DNA from: Trematomus loennbergii
Taxonomy: Eukaryota; Chordata; Actinopteri; Perciformes; Nototheniidae
Direction of reading: 5' to 3'
Length of the DNA: 64,000 bases
NCBI GenBank assembly: GCA_012861695.1
Contig: JAAOOA010000016.1
Span: 23,753,494-23,817,493 of the forward strand
The notes beneath the pieces are model-generated. The model was given only the letters and a program-made list of their open reading frames with translations, did no database searches and was not told the origin of the DNA. Positions 1 through 13,536 of this stretch are shown here, one piece after another (position 1 is the first letter of the stretch; the number at the start of each line of letters is the position of its first letter). The translations under genes were made by a program, and so were the position numbers.

Positions 1-68
1 AGATTGCTTGTGTAGTTTAGTAATCATTTGTAACACATGTTAACAATTGAAATAACATTTTCCTCAGT

Positions 69-248
69 GGCTTCTTTGTAGGTCCAGTAATACTGCAGTA
101 TCAGAAACTTGAGACAAACGTTGCCAACACGTATAACTTCCTCCAACCAACCTCAGAACATCTCACTGTATCAGCTCTACTTGGCATCTACATGTTCCAC
201 CCTCTGGCAGCCATGTTCACATCAGGACCGTACTCATGTAGTGTGTGA
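69..248 (+). other. open stretch, doubtful exon
   Basis: A frame of 59 codons is open from just after a tttcctcag acceptor-like site (ending at 67) to a TGA at 246-248. The translation includes VANTYNFLQPTSEHLTVSA. I do not recognise the protein. No convincing GTRAGT donor follows, and a stretch this long is expected by chance a few percent of the time per frame. It could be a decayed exon or nothing. Confidence 0.13.
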
Positions 249-838
249 ATACTATTTATTTTGCTGATTGGGCAGTGATCATTTCACCAGTGCATCAATA
301 TGACTTTCTGTTTGTCTGATCCTCCGCTAGCTTGTAGTGTCATGAAACCATCCCTTCTAAAAAGTATTTTGGACATCAAAGCTGAAGTTATTACAATACT
401 GAGAGTACATTCAGAATGTCTCTGACACACAAAGAAATGTCTCATAGTTTAACAGCCCTTACATTTGAATGATTGTACAAATATATTCTGGCGTGTCATG
501 TTACTTATAAATCTGACTGTGACACCACAACAAATGCCTTCATGCACACTAGCGGTATCTGTTGAATAACACAAAGTATTTTATGCTAATTTAGCTTACT
601 GAGCTAGCTAAACATTAGTATTATGGTTTGCAAAGGTACATTTCCCATTGCAATATCTATGCAATAGTTACATTAAATAACAACCATGTTACATTTGCCA
701 TAAGATGCCTGTTGTATGTTTTTTTCTTTTTAGCAAAGCCATTTATCGTCTTGGTTCATATGATACATGAGTACCATTCTGAATGTCAGTGCTGATCATT
801 ATCATAAAACTGCGGCTTAGAGAATTGGTCAGTACAAC
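249..838. other. no recognisable feature
   Basis: AT-rich unique-looking DNA. I see no open frame of note, no repeat and no transposon terminus. Confidence 0.6.
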
Positions 839-839
839 A

Positions 840-1602
<763 letters not shown>

Positions 1603-2366
1603 TTATGGCGCGTTTCCACTACACGGCCTCGCTCGGCCGCTCGGTATGGCTGGGCCTCGTTAGGACTGGCTCACTTTATGGCGCATTTCCATTACAGTTT
1701 AGGAACTGGCAGTATCTATAGTAACGCAGTGTAGGCGGAGCCGTGACGTGATCTTCAGAGGACCCAGAAAAACAACACAGCCGTTAGCTGTTAGCACTCA
1801 GAGCTCACAGCTCCTCATATATGTTCAGAAACTAGACAAAAGTTAAACAAGTACAAACCACAGACTGCCTGTGTCATGGTGAATACAGTCGCTGCTTTAT
1901 TTATGTCTGTATAGGCCGTTGTTGTGAGTGTGGACGGTCGGAGCATATACTGCGTTAGCTTAGCCAATCTCCATTTAGAAAACAAGCATTTTAAAAGGTT
2001 TTTCGCCTGCCGTCTGTCTGCAGACTTGACAAAGCATTAATTCATGGTTTTTACTAACCGGTATCAGTATGTTGTTACTTCGGCATCATTTTGAAACGTG
2101 TATTACAATTAAATCACGGTCAAATATGTCCATCTTGTTGTAGTTGTAGCCCCCTTGCCAGCGACGCTCTCTCTAGTTTAGCATACTCAGCCCGACTCAG
2201 CCTCGTTGTCTCTGGCCCTGGACCCACGATTTTATGAGGCCAGAAAAACTGTGAATTAGGACCCGCCGGCCGGTACTAGGCCAAGTGGAAACGCAACCAA
2301 AGACGGGCCGCTGACGTCACAGCCCTCTTAAACCGGGCTGCGCGCTGTAGTGGAAACGCGCCATTA
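1603..2366. mobile_element. non-autonomous PIF/Harbinger-like element
   Basis: An 18-bp perfect terminal inverted repeat, TGGCGCGTTTCCACTACA, lies at 1606-1623 with its complement at 2346-2363. The flanks carry a 3-bp direct TTA (1603-1605 and 2364-2366), the target duplication type of PIF/Harbinger elements. Diverged second copies of the terminal motif lie inside at 1676-1696 (left) and 2281-2299 (right), so the ends are doubled. The 720-bp interior has no transposase frame. The TIR and target duplication are seen directly; the superfamily is inferred from the TTA duplication and could be wrong. Confidence 0.75.
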
Positions 2367-2412
2367 CTGTAGATGCCCCTATGCTATGCTTTGTAACCAG
2401 AAAGCTCTACAG

Positions 2413-2470
2413 TAGTAATAATAATAATAATAATAAATTGAATTTATATAGCGCTTCTCATCTGCCAAGA
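2413..2470 (+). repeat. (TAA)n with LINE-tail-like motif
   Basis: About 25 bp of TAA repeats is followed by a motif containing TTTATATAGCGCTTCTCA. That motif resembles the 'tatagcgcttt' ends that accompany simple repeats at non-LTR retrotransposon 3' ends in fish. Family and orientation are uncertain. Confidence 0.4.
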
Positions 2471-3143
<673 letters not shown>

Positions 3144-3146
3144 GTG

Positions 3147-3177
<31 letters not shown>

Positions 3178-3182
3178 TGTGT

Positions 3183-3260
<78 letters not shown>

Positions 3261-3273
3261 TGTGTGTGTGTGC

Positions 3274-3322
<49 letters not shown>
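3144..3322. repeat. compound (GT)n-(GTGC)n microsatellite
   Basis: About 125 bp of GT with a few interruptions passes into about 50 bp of TGCG/GCGT tetranucleotide repeats (3272-3322). The same AC plus ACGC compound occurs at 13663-13810 and 35880-36003. Confidence 0.98.
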
Positions 3323-3323
<1 letters not shown>

Positions 3324-4200
3324 TCACACTCATGTCAGGTTCAAGATCAATAAATGTCAAAGCTGTATATCCTAGCAAGATGAAAACAGTAGTAGGTCAC
3401 TAGTTTGTGGGTGGGCGTGTGTGTGTGTGTTTTTTGTTGCTTATTTACTCATCAGAATTGTCCTGTGAGTTAAAGTAAATGACTAAGTGCACCACAAACA
3501 TCCCTCTGCTTATTAGTGAGGAGTTGTAAGAGAAGACACAAATTACAAAGATGTTTTCAGAAGGTTCGCTGTCTCATTTTTTGCCTAAAACTTCTCTCTT
3601 ATTTTCTGTAACTCTTTCAAGTCCCATAGACAAATGAGTAACTTCCTCCTGCCTGTAGAGATGGTGATTCCTGCGTTGTGAAATATGAAGGTTACGCAGT
3701 TCAGCTTGTGTTTTAAAATGGCTTTGAGGTCTGTTGGCCTCTAGTGGCCTCTATGATGCATTATTTTTGTATCGTTGCTTTTAACAGTCAAGCTTGTTTT
3801 ACTCACTGTTTTGAATTTGATCCAAACTTTATACTTTTGTTGTGTCTACTTTTCCTTCTGATAGATTGATCCAAATCAAACAACATACAGAATTTAAAAA
3901 GTGAAAAAAAATCTGAATATATTATGAGCATAAACTAGGACTACAAGAACCAGACATTTCCTGGATTAGTTGATCTGCGAAAATGAATTGGCAACTGTTT
4001 TTATAATGAATAATTTTAGTCATTTTTATGCTTTTATTTTGTCCTATCTGATAGTAAATTGAATATTTTTGGATGTTAGACTGCTGGGAGAATAATTATA
4101 GCAATTATAATACCTCTCTTTGGGTTTCGTGAAGCTATGACATGCCTTTCTTACGCACAAAACCAACAAAGGATGTCGCCAGTTTGGATAATTGTCAGGG
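3323..4200. other. no recognisable feature
   Basis: AT-rich DNA with a short GT run at 3415-3430. No supported gene. Confidence 0.5.
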
Positions 4201-4204
4201 AAGT

Positions 4205-4270
4205 ACTCAGACCCCTAATTTAAGTAAAAGTACCAATATCATAGTCTCAAAATACTCCATTTTAAGATGT
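4205..4270. mobile_element. fragment of teleost AAGTA-rich repeat
   Basis: This short stretch has the 'aagtactcag ... aagtaaaagtacc ... aaaatactcc' pattern. It matches the ends of the repeat seen more completely at 47670-47920 and resembles the termini of the hAT at 56475-57081. Confidence 0.4.
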
Positions 4271-7200
4271 TGTGGTCTGTTGCACAAAGCCTCCCTAGTT
4301 TTTCTGATAAGGGCGTGATACTATAACAAGGAAAAAAAAACCTGTTGGTTGTATCCAAAGTACAAAACGTCCACAATGCTTACAGTGAACATCATTTAAA
4401 TGTAACACTCATAAAGCTGCATTAACATGTAACTGTGTCTACTTTAACATAACTTATCAGAGTGTTTAGCCCTGGTAAAGATTGTACATTTGTGCTTTCC
4501 AGGAATCATTGGCAAAGTTTGACTGTTTACACTTCATTACAGCATTATTGATAAATCTTGTGTGTATGTTAGGGATGCAAATACTGTGTAGAAACATGGG
4601 TTTTATACAGTTTCCCTGGGTGGGAGCAGATATAATGTGTATGGGTGGGTGTATGAAACCAAAAGCAGGCAGATGACTGACACTACAAGTCATGACACTG
4701 GTAAATAGCGACAGTATGATGAGGGAGAAAACAAGACAGAGAAGGATGCATGTACATATCTTCTCCACTAGAGGGCGCCTCCTGCCCACATAAAACACCC
4801 TGAGCTCCCATCACTATTTTTCTCTGCAACAATCCTCCATTTTATCTGCGTCTAAAATACTCTTTCACTCAATTTAAAGCTTTGTTTTCGACGCTTTTAT
4901 GTTGAATTTCGATTTACCACCAACATAAACCACACACCGACACCGTTAAGCGTTTATTAATCACAGTATGAGCTGCAGGAAGTAAGCTATGTTATTATCT
5001 TTAAAGTATTTAACAGTTTAAACAAACACTTAAAACAATACTCCTCCAAATAATCGCTATACTATACCAGTAATATGACTTTAGGCTCTAATAATGAAGC
5101 TCTGGCAATACACTCTGAGTTGACAGCCATTTTATGTTTACCTGCTTCATGCTGTGTGTTTTCTCTCTGATGCATTTCTGGTATTCCTACGAACTGAATT
5201 TAGCTGCTATATTTGTACATTTCACACATAAGTATTGGCTTTTACTTAACTACGTCAATTTCTTAATTAAAAGTAACTTAATATGTTAGTTTTTGTTATT
5301 ATGAAACACTGGTTTAGCTGTCAAATATTTCGCAACAGATCTCCCTTTGTCGTGCACCGTGTCCGTTACATTAATTAAAGGTGGCCAGTTTGTCCATTTT
5401 TCAGTTTTCATGATAGACAAGACAACCACAGGTTACATGTGATTTTTAACAAAACGAAAAAAATACACATGAGTTTTCCAACATGGGTTTATCAATTAAT
5501 GTTTGAACTACACACCACATACACCCGTTTCAAAGAATAATAACACAACGTATAAATAAGTAATTAAATCCATTTGAATAGTGTCTAATAAACAGTGCAG
5601 TGTTGAAGCTGTGGATATTAAAGCATTTATCAAATATGTTTTTTTTCTTACCCCAGATAGGATAATAAAATAACTTTAAAACTGACATTAAAAGTGTCTC
5701 AGCACGTCGTTACTTCAGTAGATTTGATAAAATTCAAAAGCAGCAAAGTCCCTTCATATTTAACAAAAGCACCACGTTTCTATATTACCTTTTCTGCTGC
5801 TGCTGGGAATTAAATATATAATGGCTGTAGCTTCAAAAATAAGTGTGACTAATTACTGGTCCGAAAGTGATGAGTAATTATTAGTCTATACTATGTTTCC
5901 AAATGAATGTCTGTGTATTTTCGCTTCTTGTTTTTGTAACTCAATCAGCCACAGATTGCATTTAAACACAATTTATGTGGAGACATGATGGCCTGCAAAA
6001 CTCACAACATGTCAGCCGATGCTCTGCTGCTTTCACAAACAAAACGGAGCTAAAAAGGAAGAACAATGAAATAAAATAAAGTGAAAAAATATGACATTTG
6101 TTTTAAAATGTTAACATGTTAACGTCCTATATCCAATGTGTTCCTTTATTAGGTAGAGCTGCGGGGATTTAAAGGCGAGACTTTGCTTTTATTACCACAT
6201 TTAATAACCTATTAATATACTTATTAATCTTGTTATGACTCATATCATGTGCATACTTTATTATTTCACGCATCGTTTCACAACAGCCTCGGCAAAAGTT
6301 GTATTTATCTATTAAAATACTAAACCAGAGGAACTCCAGTCATTTAACGCTGTGCGCCTTTTAGGTAAAGCAGGTCCTAATTAAATCAGCACTTCAGGTA
6401 TTTCCTTCATTATACCTAATACGGTTTCGTTCTTAGGAGAAAACAAACCCTGTGTGATTTAAATAACATTTCTAAATGACTTGAAACAAGTATCCGTTTG
6501 TGTTGTTGTTTACGGCACATTTTCACTCTGTAAACATCAAAACAACACCGACTGATATTCTAAATGTCACAGCAAAATATGCTTCCTGTGAGATGACATG
6601 GCACACATTAGATCTTTCTTCTCACACTTTTTTCACACACACAGAGAAGGAAAAACACGTAGAGATTAACGATGTAAAGAAATGTAGACTGCGCTTTATT
6701 AATGTTAATACCGAAATAAAGTAAAGACTGCTGTGTCTCAAAATAATAAAAGCTTTACATTTGAAGTGGTTTATTTAATAATTCTTCCATCTTTAAAGAA
6801 ATAGTTATTCCAAACGGTAAAAAGGTCTAGTTTTTGTAATTTAGCCAAACTAATTAATCAATCTAGCTCTTTTTCATTTTGATTGTGGAATTGATTAAAA
6901 CATTTACAGTGACGTCCATTTTCTCTGTAAACTTGAAATTTATAGTACATGCTACAATTATGTGTAAGATAAAGAGAACCTGAATAACTCATATTTAACT
7001 CAATAATTGAGTGATAACTCAGAAAAACATCCCAAAATAAGTTGTTGATTAAAAGCAGCACTGAGTCGTGAAATCTACTTCAGCTATTCGAATTTCATTT
7101 TCTTTGAACTTGAATATATAAGGTTTCACATCTTAATTCTCCTGTGAGTGTGTTTCTGAGTCACATGCGGTTGTGAGGAAGATAACATTTAACCCACTGT

Positions 7201-7682
7201 CTTTTCTCACTTTAAGTCAACGTTAAATTGATATTAGAAATGTTAAAGGTTGCTTTCTGCAGGCGTAGAGGATCAGACGTTTAATGTAGGAGGTGGATTG
7301 TTTTTGCATTGTGTCGCTTTTGCAACCTGGGCAAACGACTGCCTCAAGACAATAAAGTGTGTGGGGAAGAATAAAGGAGGATGCTTTTATTGTTTAGCCT
7401 GTCTTAATTATAAATGGTGTGGATAAAAAGAATAGCACATTCAATCCTTCCTCATGTGTATTTATTGCAAACTGTGATATTAGACATCATATTTTTTGTG
7501 AAGTGGACATTTTTAACACTGTAAAGCTGTATAGCCAAAGGACACTTAAGATTAATTCATATATTTACGTTAATTACTAGATCTTATTTATGTAAGGGTT
7601 TTAGAGGTGCCATTTTCTGTTGCGGTGCTCTTATGTTCCTGTGATGGTAAAATAAGGCCTTGTGTATTTAATTGTGTTTAGT
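4271..7682. other. AT-rich stretch, no gene
   Basis: Some 3.4 kb of unique-looking AT-rich DNA. TAATTA-type homeodomain core motifs are frequent between about 5350 and 6900, which is expected from base composition but could also mark a conserved regulatory element. The two small open frames here (6500-6724 + and 6858-7061 -) have no recognisable domains. Confidence 0.45.
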
Positions 7683-7683
7683 A

Positions 7684-7871
7684 GAGGCGTGTGGTGCAGT
7701 GGGTTGTGGTGTTTGGATCAGGGGGTCACAGGTTCAAACCCCACTGCAGTCAGCATGTCGTTGTGTCCCTGAGACACTTCACCCCAAAATGCTCCTGTGG
7801 GGATTGTCCCACGTATTGAGTATGTAAGTCGCTTTGGATAAAAGCGTCTAACAAGTAACATGTAATGTAAT
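7684..7871 (+). mobile_element. tRNA-derived SINE, copy 1
   Basis: The head carries RNA polymerase III promoter-like boxes: A-box-like GTGGTGCAGTGGG near 7691 and B-box GGTTCAAACCCC at 7731-7742. The body continues into a tail with GCTTTGGATAAAAGCGTCTA and ends in TGTAA repeats. The copy at 53727-53928 matches along its full length with few differences, showing that this is one dispersed family. Confidence 0.85.
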
Positions 7872-7872
7872 A

Positions 7873-8694
7873 GTAGTGTACTATGCATGTGTAATGACTC
7901 CTCCTGGCATATTTTAAGAGTTATACAAATACTAAGAACATGTTTTTATTTGTCTGCTGTTGTTAAGATACTTGGTATTTAAGGTATAAACAGAGATAAA
8001 TACAAAGTTTGAGTAAATTATTTCAAAGCAGTCTAGTGTCAAACTCTGCACAAACATAATCCTGCACACTAAAACTCAAACCTTCAAATGTGGTAAAAAA
8101 GAAAAGGCAAAACATATTTTATATACAACATTTTCTTTTTCTTTATTTCCAAACATTTAGGAAGCTATCAGTTGGAGTGTCAATCACAAAACGGGGAATT
8201 CAGGAAAAATGTGTAACACTTCAATTTGTTCTAAAGCAACTCAGCTTACAGTTTGTATCCGTGTTTTGTGCTGGTCCCCTCGTTCATTTGTGACATCATT
8301 TCTTCCTAGATCGAAATCCAACCTTATCCTAATAGCAGATAAACCTCAAGTGAAACTACATAACTAAACAAACAAAGCGGTACTTTCTTCCAAACGGTAA
8401 TCATATAATTGGAGCTCACACCTGCTTCTTCTGCAGGCATCAAAGGAGAGCATGCTTTATCACTCTGTTAATGATAATCCTGTGTCTATTGCAAGTGAAT
8501 GTTCAGTTTCAGACATAAGGGAGACAAAATATCTAACCGTTACACTCGGGAAGCATAAAATGCGACATCTTAATTAATATATTTAAGCATCATACTGCTT
8601 CAAGGTGACGCTGATCAGTTCTTTATTTAATTGAAGCTGTTATTAATGTTATCTTATTCTATTTTACATGTAAACAGTTGACTTATTTCTGCAT
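7873..8694. other. no recognisable feature
   Basis: AT-rich DNA. After a ttcttctgcag acceptor-like site (8435) about 46 codons stay open, but no donor or recognisable protein supports an exon. Confidence 0.4.
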
Positions 8695-8865
8695 CTACAT
8701 CTATTGATCACTTGCAACATTTTCTGGCACTTTTAATTCAATTTCTGTTTCTTTTTCTATCTACATTGCATCGTTGCGGGAGCCTGGGACTTTTTAAGAC
8801 TTTCATTGCCAAAACAAGCTATTGTGCACATGACAATAAAGCCTTTGAATCTTTGAATGACGTTC
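8695..8865 (+). mobile_element. L2/CR1-type LINE 3' end
   Basis: The sequence reads GTTGCGGGAGCCTGGGAC, then a 'tttcattgcc' motif and GACAATAAAGCCTTTGAATC with a duplicated TTTGAATC tail. These are hallmarks of teleost L2 3' untranslated ends. Only the terminal part is present, as is usual for 5'-truncated insertions. Confidence 0.75.
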
Positions 8866-9844
8866 AGTGTGGAGGCCGTATTCTCGGATTTGATTCAGGG
8901 GACCTTGTCTTTGGAAGAATCAAATTAAACAACATCTGAGGAGACGATTGGCAGTGAAACGATGTGCTTCTCTCAGGTGTGCATGACAACAGATTTAGGT
9001 TATATAAAGCCTCCATGCAAGACGATGTTGAATCAATAACCGCCTCACTGTTTACATCTGTCAGGGATTTAGTTGTCCTACAATAACTGGGTCACTTAGA
9101 AATGCTGAATTGCCTAAGACATGTTTTCCAGTTAAGGTCTTTTTTTAAACTGTATGTAATATTTAAGGAGGAAGTTAAAGTGTGTGACACCTCATGTTTG
9201 AGTTGCTGTTGTTGTGAAGTTTAATAAGGAAATTATAGGCAAAGACCCGCCGTGACGCAGGCCAGTAATGGGAACGTTGTGTTGAGTCCAGGTCTGGTTT
9301 TTTTACATCCAACTCCTTACTTTCTCTCTTCCACATCCACATCCAAACCTCTAACCACTAGCACACTCTTATACATGGACGATCTAGTGAAATTATATTT
9401 GTTGTTTGTTTTCTAAAGGCTTTTGGTAGACTGGGATATTTATGGGTCACCTTGACAAAGATCTTACATTCTCTGTTTACGCAATATGTATTTTGCAGCT
9501 TGTTGTAGAGAAACTACTTTGTCAGGTTAAGTATAAGATCATGGTTTGGCTTACAGTAAGACATACATTTAGAGAACATGGACTTTTAGTTTTAAGGGAC
9601 ACAAACAGCGGTCTCCTGCCGGGACTTTGATTAGATAAGTATTTTAGATTTTTCGCAAACAAATGTAATACGGAATGAATATCTTTCCTCTTAAACTAAT
9701 TAATAGGACACTTAATTATTGTGAGACTACCAATAAGGCTTTTGAGCATCTTTTGTCACGCTGACCCTTGCTGACAGATGCGGGTTCAGAAAGTATTATT
9801 GAAGCCTACATTCTTATTTGACAGTCAGTTTCAGGTATATTATA
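8866..9844. other. no recognisable feature
   Basis: AT-rich DNA with one short open frame (9442-9630 +) lacking domains. Confidence 0.5.
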
Positions 9845-10030
9845 TTTCAAGGCTTTTATTGTCATTCGTACATAGCTACAGTGAAGTTATGTCGATGAAA
9901 ATCTCAGGTCCCAGGCTCCTCCAACAGTGCAACACAATAAAACAGATAAAATAGTGCAAGTAAGTACAATAAATAGAATAGAAGTAGTGCCATAATATAT
10001 AAAACTGCTCTCAAAGACTGCATAAGTCAG
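9845..10030 (-). mobile_element. LINE 3' end, reverse orientation
   Basis: It begins TCAAGGCTTTTATTGTCATT and runs on through runs such as 'caataaatagaatag'. This is the complement of an L2-like 3' end whose sense strand finishes in gacaataaaagcc. 5'-truncated. Confidence 0.6.
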
Positions 10031-11848
10031 CCAGCTCTTTGAATCTCATAGTCAATCAAATGCTAATATAGAAGCCCACCATCAGCTGCACCATTCGGAT
10101 CAGACGGTGTTCTGATCATGATTACAGGTTTAAGGTAAATTAAGGTAGATTTAAGGTAAAAACAGAGATAAATAAAAAGTTTTAGAGGTCAATCACTCTG
10201 ATGGTAAAGCGTTTAAGCACATGTTCATCGTGTGTGTGGTAAACCAGCATCGTAGCATCATTAAAACTCTGAGAAACCTTAGCCCTTCTGTTCCCGTCAG
10301 GCTTTGTTTAGTTTTCAGGACTTAAGTAATGTCTTCCTGTATTTGTGTCTCTTTAGAGGACTGGACCGTCAGGGATAAGGCTTTGAACAAGTATTTTTAA
10401 CCTTCGTATTGGGAATACAAACTCTGGCACCATTTGTATGGGACTGATTCATTTCCTAATCATTTTGCAAGAATACTGGACACAGCCAGAAATATGGTAT
10501 AATTACAGTAAAAGTTAGGATGAAAGGTCTGGGACTTATTTTAGTAAGCGTTACGTTGTTGATCCTGGGGAAAAAAAATACATAAAATGTAAAAAATAAG
10601 AAGCATACTCTGTAAATAAGATATGTTGAAATGTGCACTCTCTTTTTGGTGTCCATCAGAAACATTATCTACACACCAGCAGCACACATTAAGCTGTGTT
10701 TTCTAAGCAAGGATGTACGTGCATCACGGAGGATCACACACACACTACAGACCTGAATCACTACTGTAAATTGAGTAAAATAATAACCAGCTGGCTGAGT
10801 CTTTCTGTCACTTTCCTCTCTGCAGGTTGATGCATTTCCTGACGTTCAACGTGCTGTCAGTGTGGCATTTAGAGCAGATGAGCATGACCTTAACCTTTTA
10901 ACATTAAGAGAACAATCATTTGAATATTGCACACAGCTGTAATTAGCAGGTGCATCACATCGCAAGAGTGTAAAAATATGCAGCTTTACAAAATTAATCT
11001 AGAGATACAAAGTGAAAAGAGAAAGGGAGTTGAACTCTGGACAGAAGGTGTGTGTGTTTTGGTGACTTTGTCGTGACATGTCTGAGCTTTTAGCTGTGCA
11101 CGTAATGGCTGAACACATACAGAAGAGAAACCATTTTGTTGTGGCCTCCATTCCTGATGGAAGTGAGTAATATCCTGTTGAAGAAAGACAACTAGAAAAC
11201 TAGTCAGGGCGTCTCCTTCAAGATGTAGCCCCCTAAATCTTCTTTCTAATGTCAGGGTTAAGGCGATGTCTGTGGAAACTGCAGGGGGTCCAGAGAGGAG
11301 GGGAGGGAGGAGGCGAAGTGGGTTTTGACTAACGGCTCTAAGCTCTTCATGATGATGGAAGTGAGTCAGATCATTAAGGCAGATGGTTTTGTTGTTTTTG
11401 GGCACAGGAACGAGTGGTGGAGTGTTTTTGAAGCATGTGAACTACAGACTGCAGCAGGGACCTGTGGAGTCAAGATGTCTGAACCCCTCTCCAGCTGAAC
11501 TGCACACACTCTGAGAGCACAGCAGAGGATGCCAGGTTTCAGGAGCCTTGTGTGGATTAAACCCTGTAAAAGGATGGTTTAAAACAAGGTGACAGGGATC
11601 CTGGGTCTTATTTCCACAGTCTGGTTGCTCTCAAAACGTGCTTAAAAAAGAGCTCAGTTCATCTGGGAGAGTGCTTCCTCATCATCACCCGCTGTATTCT
11701 TTAGTCAATTTTCTGCAACACCTTAAGTCTTCGGAGGTTAAAAAAAGAACTTCACTTCAGATCAGAGTCTAACTTTATTCTTAAAAGACATGAATCAAAG
11801 CCTGTGTTGATCTGCGGAGATGCCCAACATCAGGCCGGGACTTTAACG
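10031..11848. other. no firm feature
   Basis: Mostly AT-rich. A strong acceptor-like tract (tttcctctctgcag, ending at 10825) is followed by 38 open codons to a stop near 10942. No donor is visible, so it would have to be a terminal exon. The 139-codon reverse-strand frame at 10986-11405 has no recognisable domain. Confidence 0.4.
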
Positions 11849-11863
11849 CCCCCCCCCCCCCCC
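11849..11863. repeat. poly-C run
   Basis: Fifteen consecutive C, immediately followed by a short AC run. The length is likely polymorphic and error-prone in sequencing. Confidence 0.95.
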
Positions 11864-11869
11864 ACACAC

Positions 11870-12113
11870 AGACACAAAAAATCCAGCACCAGTCACTTTT
11901 TACGCTGATATGGACATTTTTGCACTTTTTAATATATATCCTGCTTACTTGAAGTAAACGGTTATTTTGTGTTTTTTTTGTAAATGATTGAGTGTTCTTG
12001 CATTTTAATGTGTGAGTTTTTTTATACCCCGGGACTGTGGGAAACAGTATTTCGATCTTTCTGTGTGTACAAACATATTTTGAGATTGACAATAAAGTTG
12101 ACTTTGACTTTGA
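11870..12113 (+). mobile_element. LINE 3' end, family shared with 19833-20105
   Basis: It ends with GGGAAACAGTATTTCGATCT, then GACAATAAAGTTGACTTTGA and a TTTGAC repeat tail. The reverse complement of 19833-20105 shows the same order of motifs (tgcacttt, the attttgtgtt region, gggaaacagtatttcgatct, gacaataaagttgacttt). The two are therefore copies of one non-LTR element in opposite orientation. Confidence 0.7.
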
Positions 12114-12636
12114 GGCCCAACAGCAGCATCTCATAGTTAAAATGTCCCAGCCTTGTCAGTGAAACATTCTTTCATCTCCCCATTGCTCTTGCAATGTGTT
12201 GACAGTTTGTGCTGATTTGGGACTTGCACCTGCAATGGACCCTGTGCTTTAGCTCCGTTTCCCTGCTGACTCCAGTGTTTATTCAGCGATTCCCTCCCCC
12301 CTCTTTTGCTTCTGCTGCGAACCTCAGCTCCCTCTCCTTTTCTTCTGCTTTCTGATGACGGGCGTCCTCTCTCCACCACCCTCCTATCCTTGTGTTGTGA
12401 CTTTTATACGTCAGGCGATTCTCTCCAGTCGACCCCCCATCCTTTTACTACTACTACTACTACTAGGTACTACTTTTTTTATATTGGGTGATCCTCTCTA
12501 CTCTGCGAACCATTGACCTTGAACCATGAGTCATCTGACCCTCTCAGGAACCATCATGCCCACACAGTTCCCACTCACTTTGAGTTTGTCCTTTCTTCAC
12601 TTCTGTAGTATCTCATTCATGTGTTCCACAATGTTC
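12114..12636. other. unassigned, with short (TAC)n
   Basis: A CT-rich stretch contains a (TAC/CTA)n microsatellite of about 20 bp near 12447-12466. No supported gene. Confidence 0.5.
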
Positions 12637-12861
12637 TTAAAGGTCCCATGTCATGGCCATTTCTACTGATCATATTTCCATTGTTGAGGTCTACTAGAAT
12701 AGATTTACATTGTTCAATGTTCCAAAATCACATTGGTTTCTCATACAGCATCTCTGTATAGTATGTGTATTCACTCTCTGTCCTACACGGCTTGTTGGAG
12801 CTCCTTCATAACACACAAGGGGACGGGTAATAACCGGAAAAGCATGACATGGGACCTTTAA
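12637..12861. mobile_element. TTAA-flanked MITE (family 1), short form
   Basis: A 217-bp element (12641-12857) sits between TTAA tetranucleotides at 12637-12640 and 12858-12861. Its inverted ends are AGGTCCCATGTCATG and CATGACATGGGACCT. It matches both ends of the 695-bp element at 43209-43903 but lacks about 467 bp of the interior. TTAA duplication is typical of piggyBac-type transposition; there is no coding capacity. Confidence 0.85.
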
Positions 12862-13536
12862 TATATTTTTCCGGAAACGTTTGCTTGTTTACTATTCGTT
12901 TATAATACAAAACACTTCATAAAGGTCACTTTTCATCCGACAGTGCAAGATTAAGATTTATTTCCAGATTTCTTCACCATTTAGGCATTTTTCTTTGACG
13001 GCAAGTAGAGAAGCCAGCTGTTTCTACATGCTCATGCTGTATCTATTAGATACTGTTTGAGCGATTAATTACTACAACACGGACACATGTTTGATGGTTA
13101 GCATGTTATCTGAACATGTCTCCAATTGACAAAAATATATAGATCAGTTCCGAGTCAAATCTGCTCCAAAATATATAAAATAATGTGTTTAATTATGTGT
13201 ACAATACTCAATTTAAATCCAATGATTATTTTTGTCCAATCATTCTTTCTTGATTCCTAATTAATACATTCATTGTTTTCTATAAAATGTCAGATTGATG
13301 ACAAGAAATTACACTTTTTGTTAGATAGATACGTATACCCATATATATGTAATTTAACATCAAAGGAGACAAAGAAAACCACCTCACATTTCGAGCCTAA
13401 AAGCAAGCCTGAACAGTATATTTAGCTTAAAAATCATTCTTATCAATTAAGTTTCTATGGACTATTAGTTTGAGCTTTACAATCAGCTGTTAATGAATGT
13501 TGTTGAGAGGAGAAACCTCAATATGGCTGCATCACT
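12862..13536. other. no recognisable feature
   Basis: AT-rich DNA without supported features. Confidence 0.5.

Noticed and set aside
7731..7742. Isolated tRNA gene
   Set aside because: The B-box belongs to a SINE repeated at 53727. No cloverleaf or terminator of a functional tRNA is evident.
10986..11405. 139-codon reverse-strand frame
   Set aside because: No recognisable domain, no promoter or splice context, and the length is plausible by chance in 64 kb.
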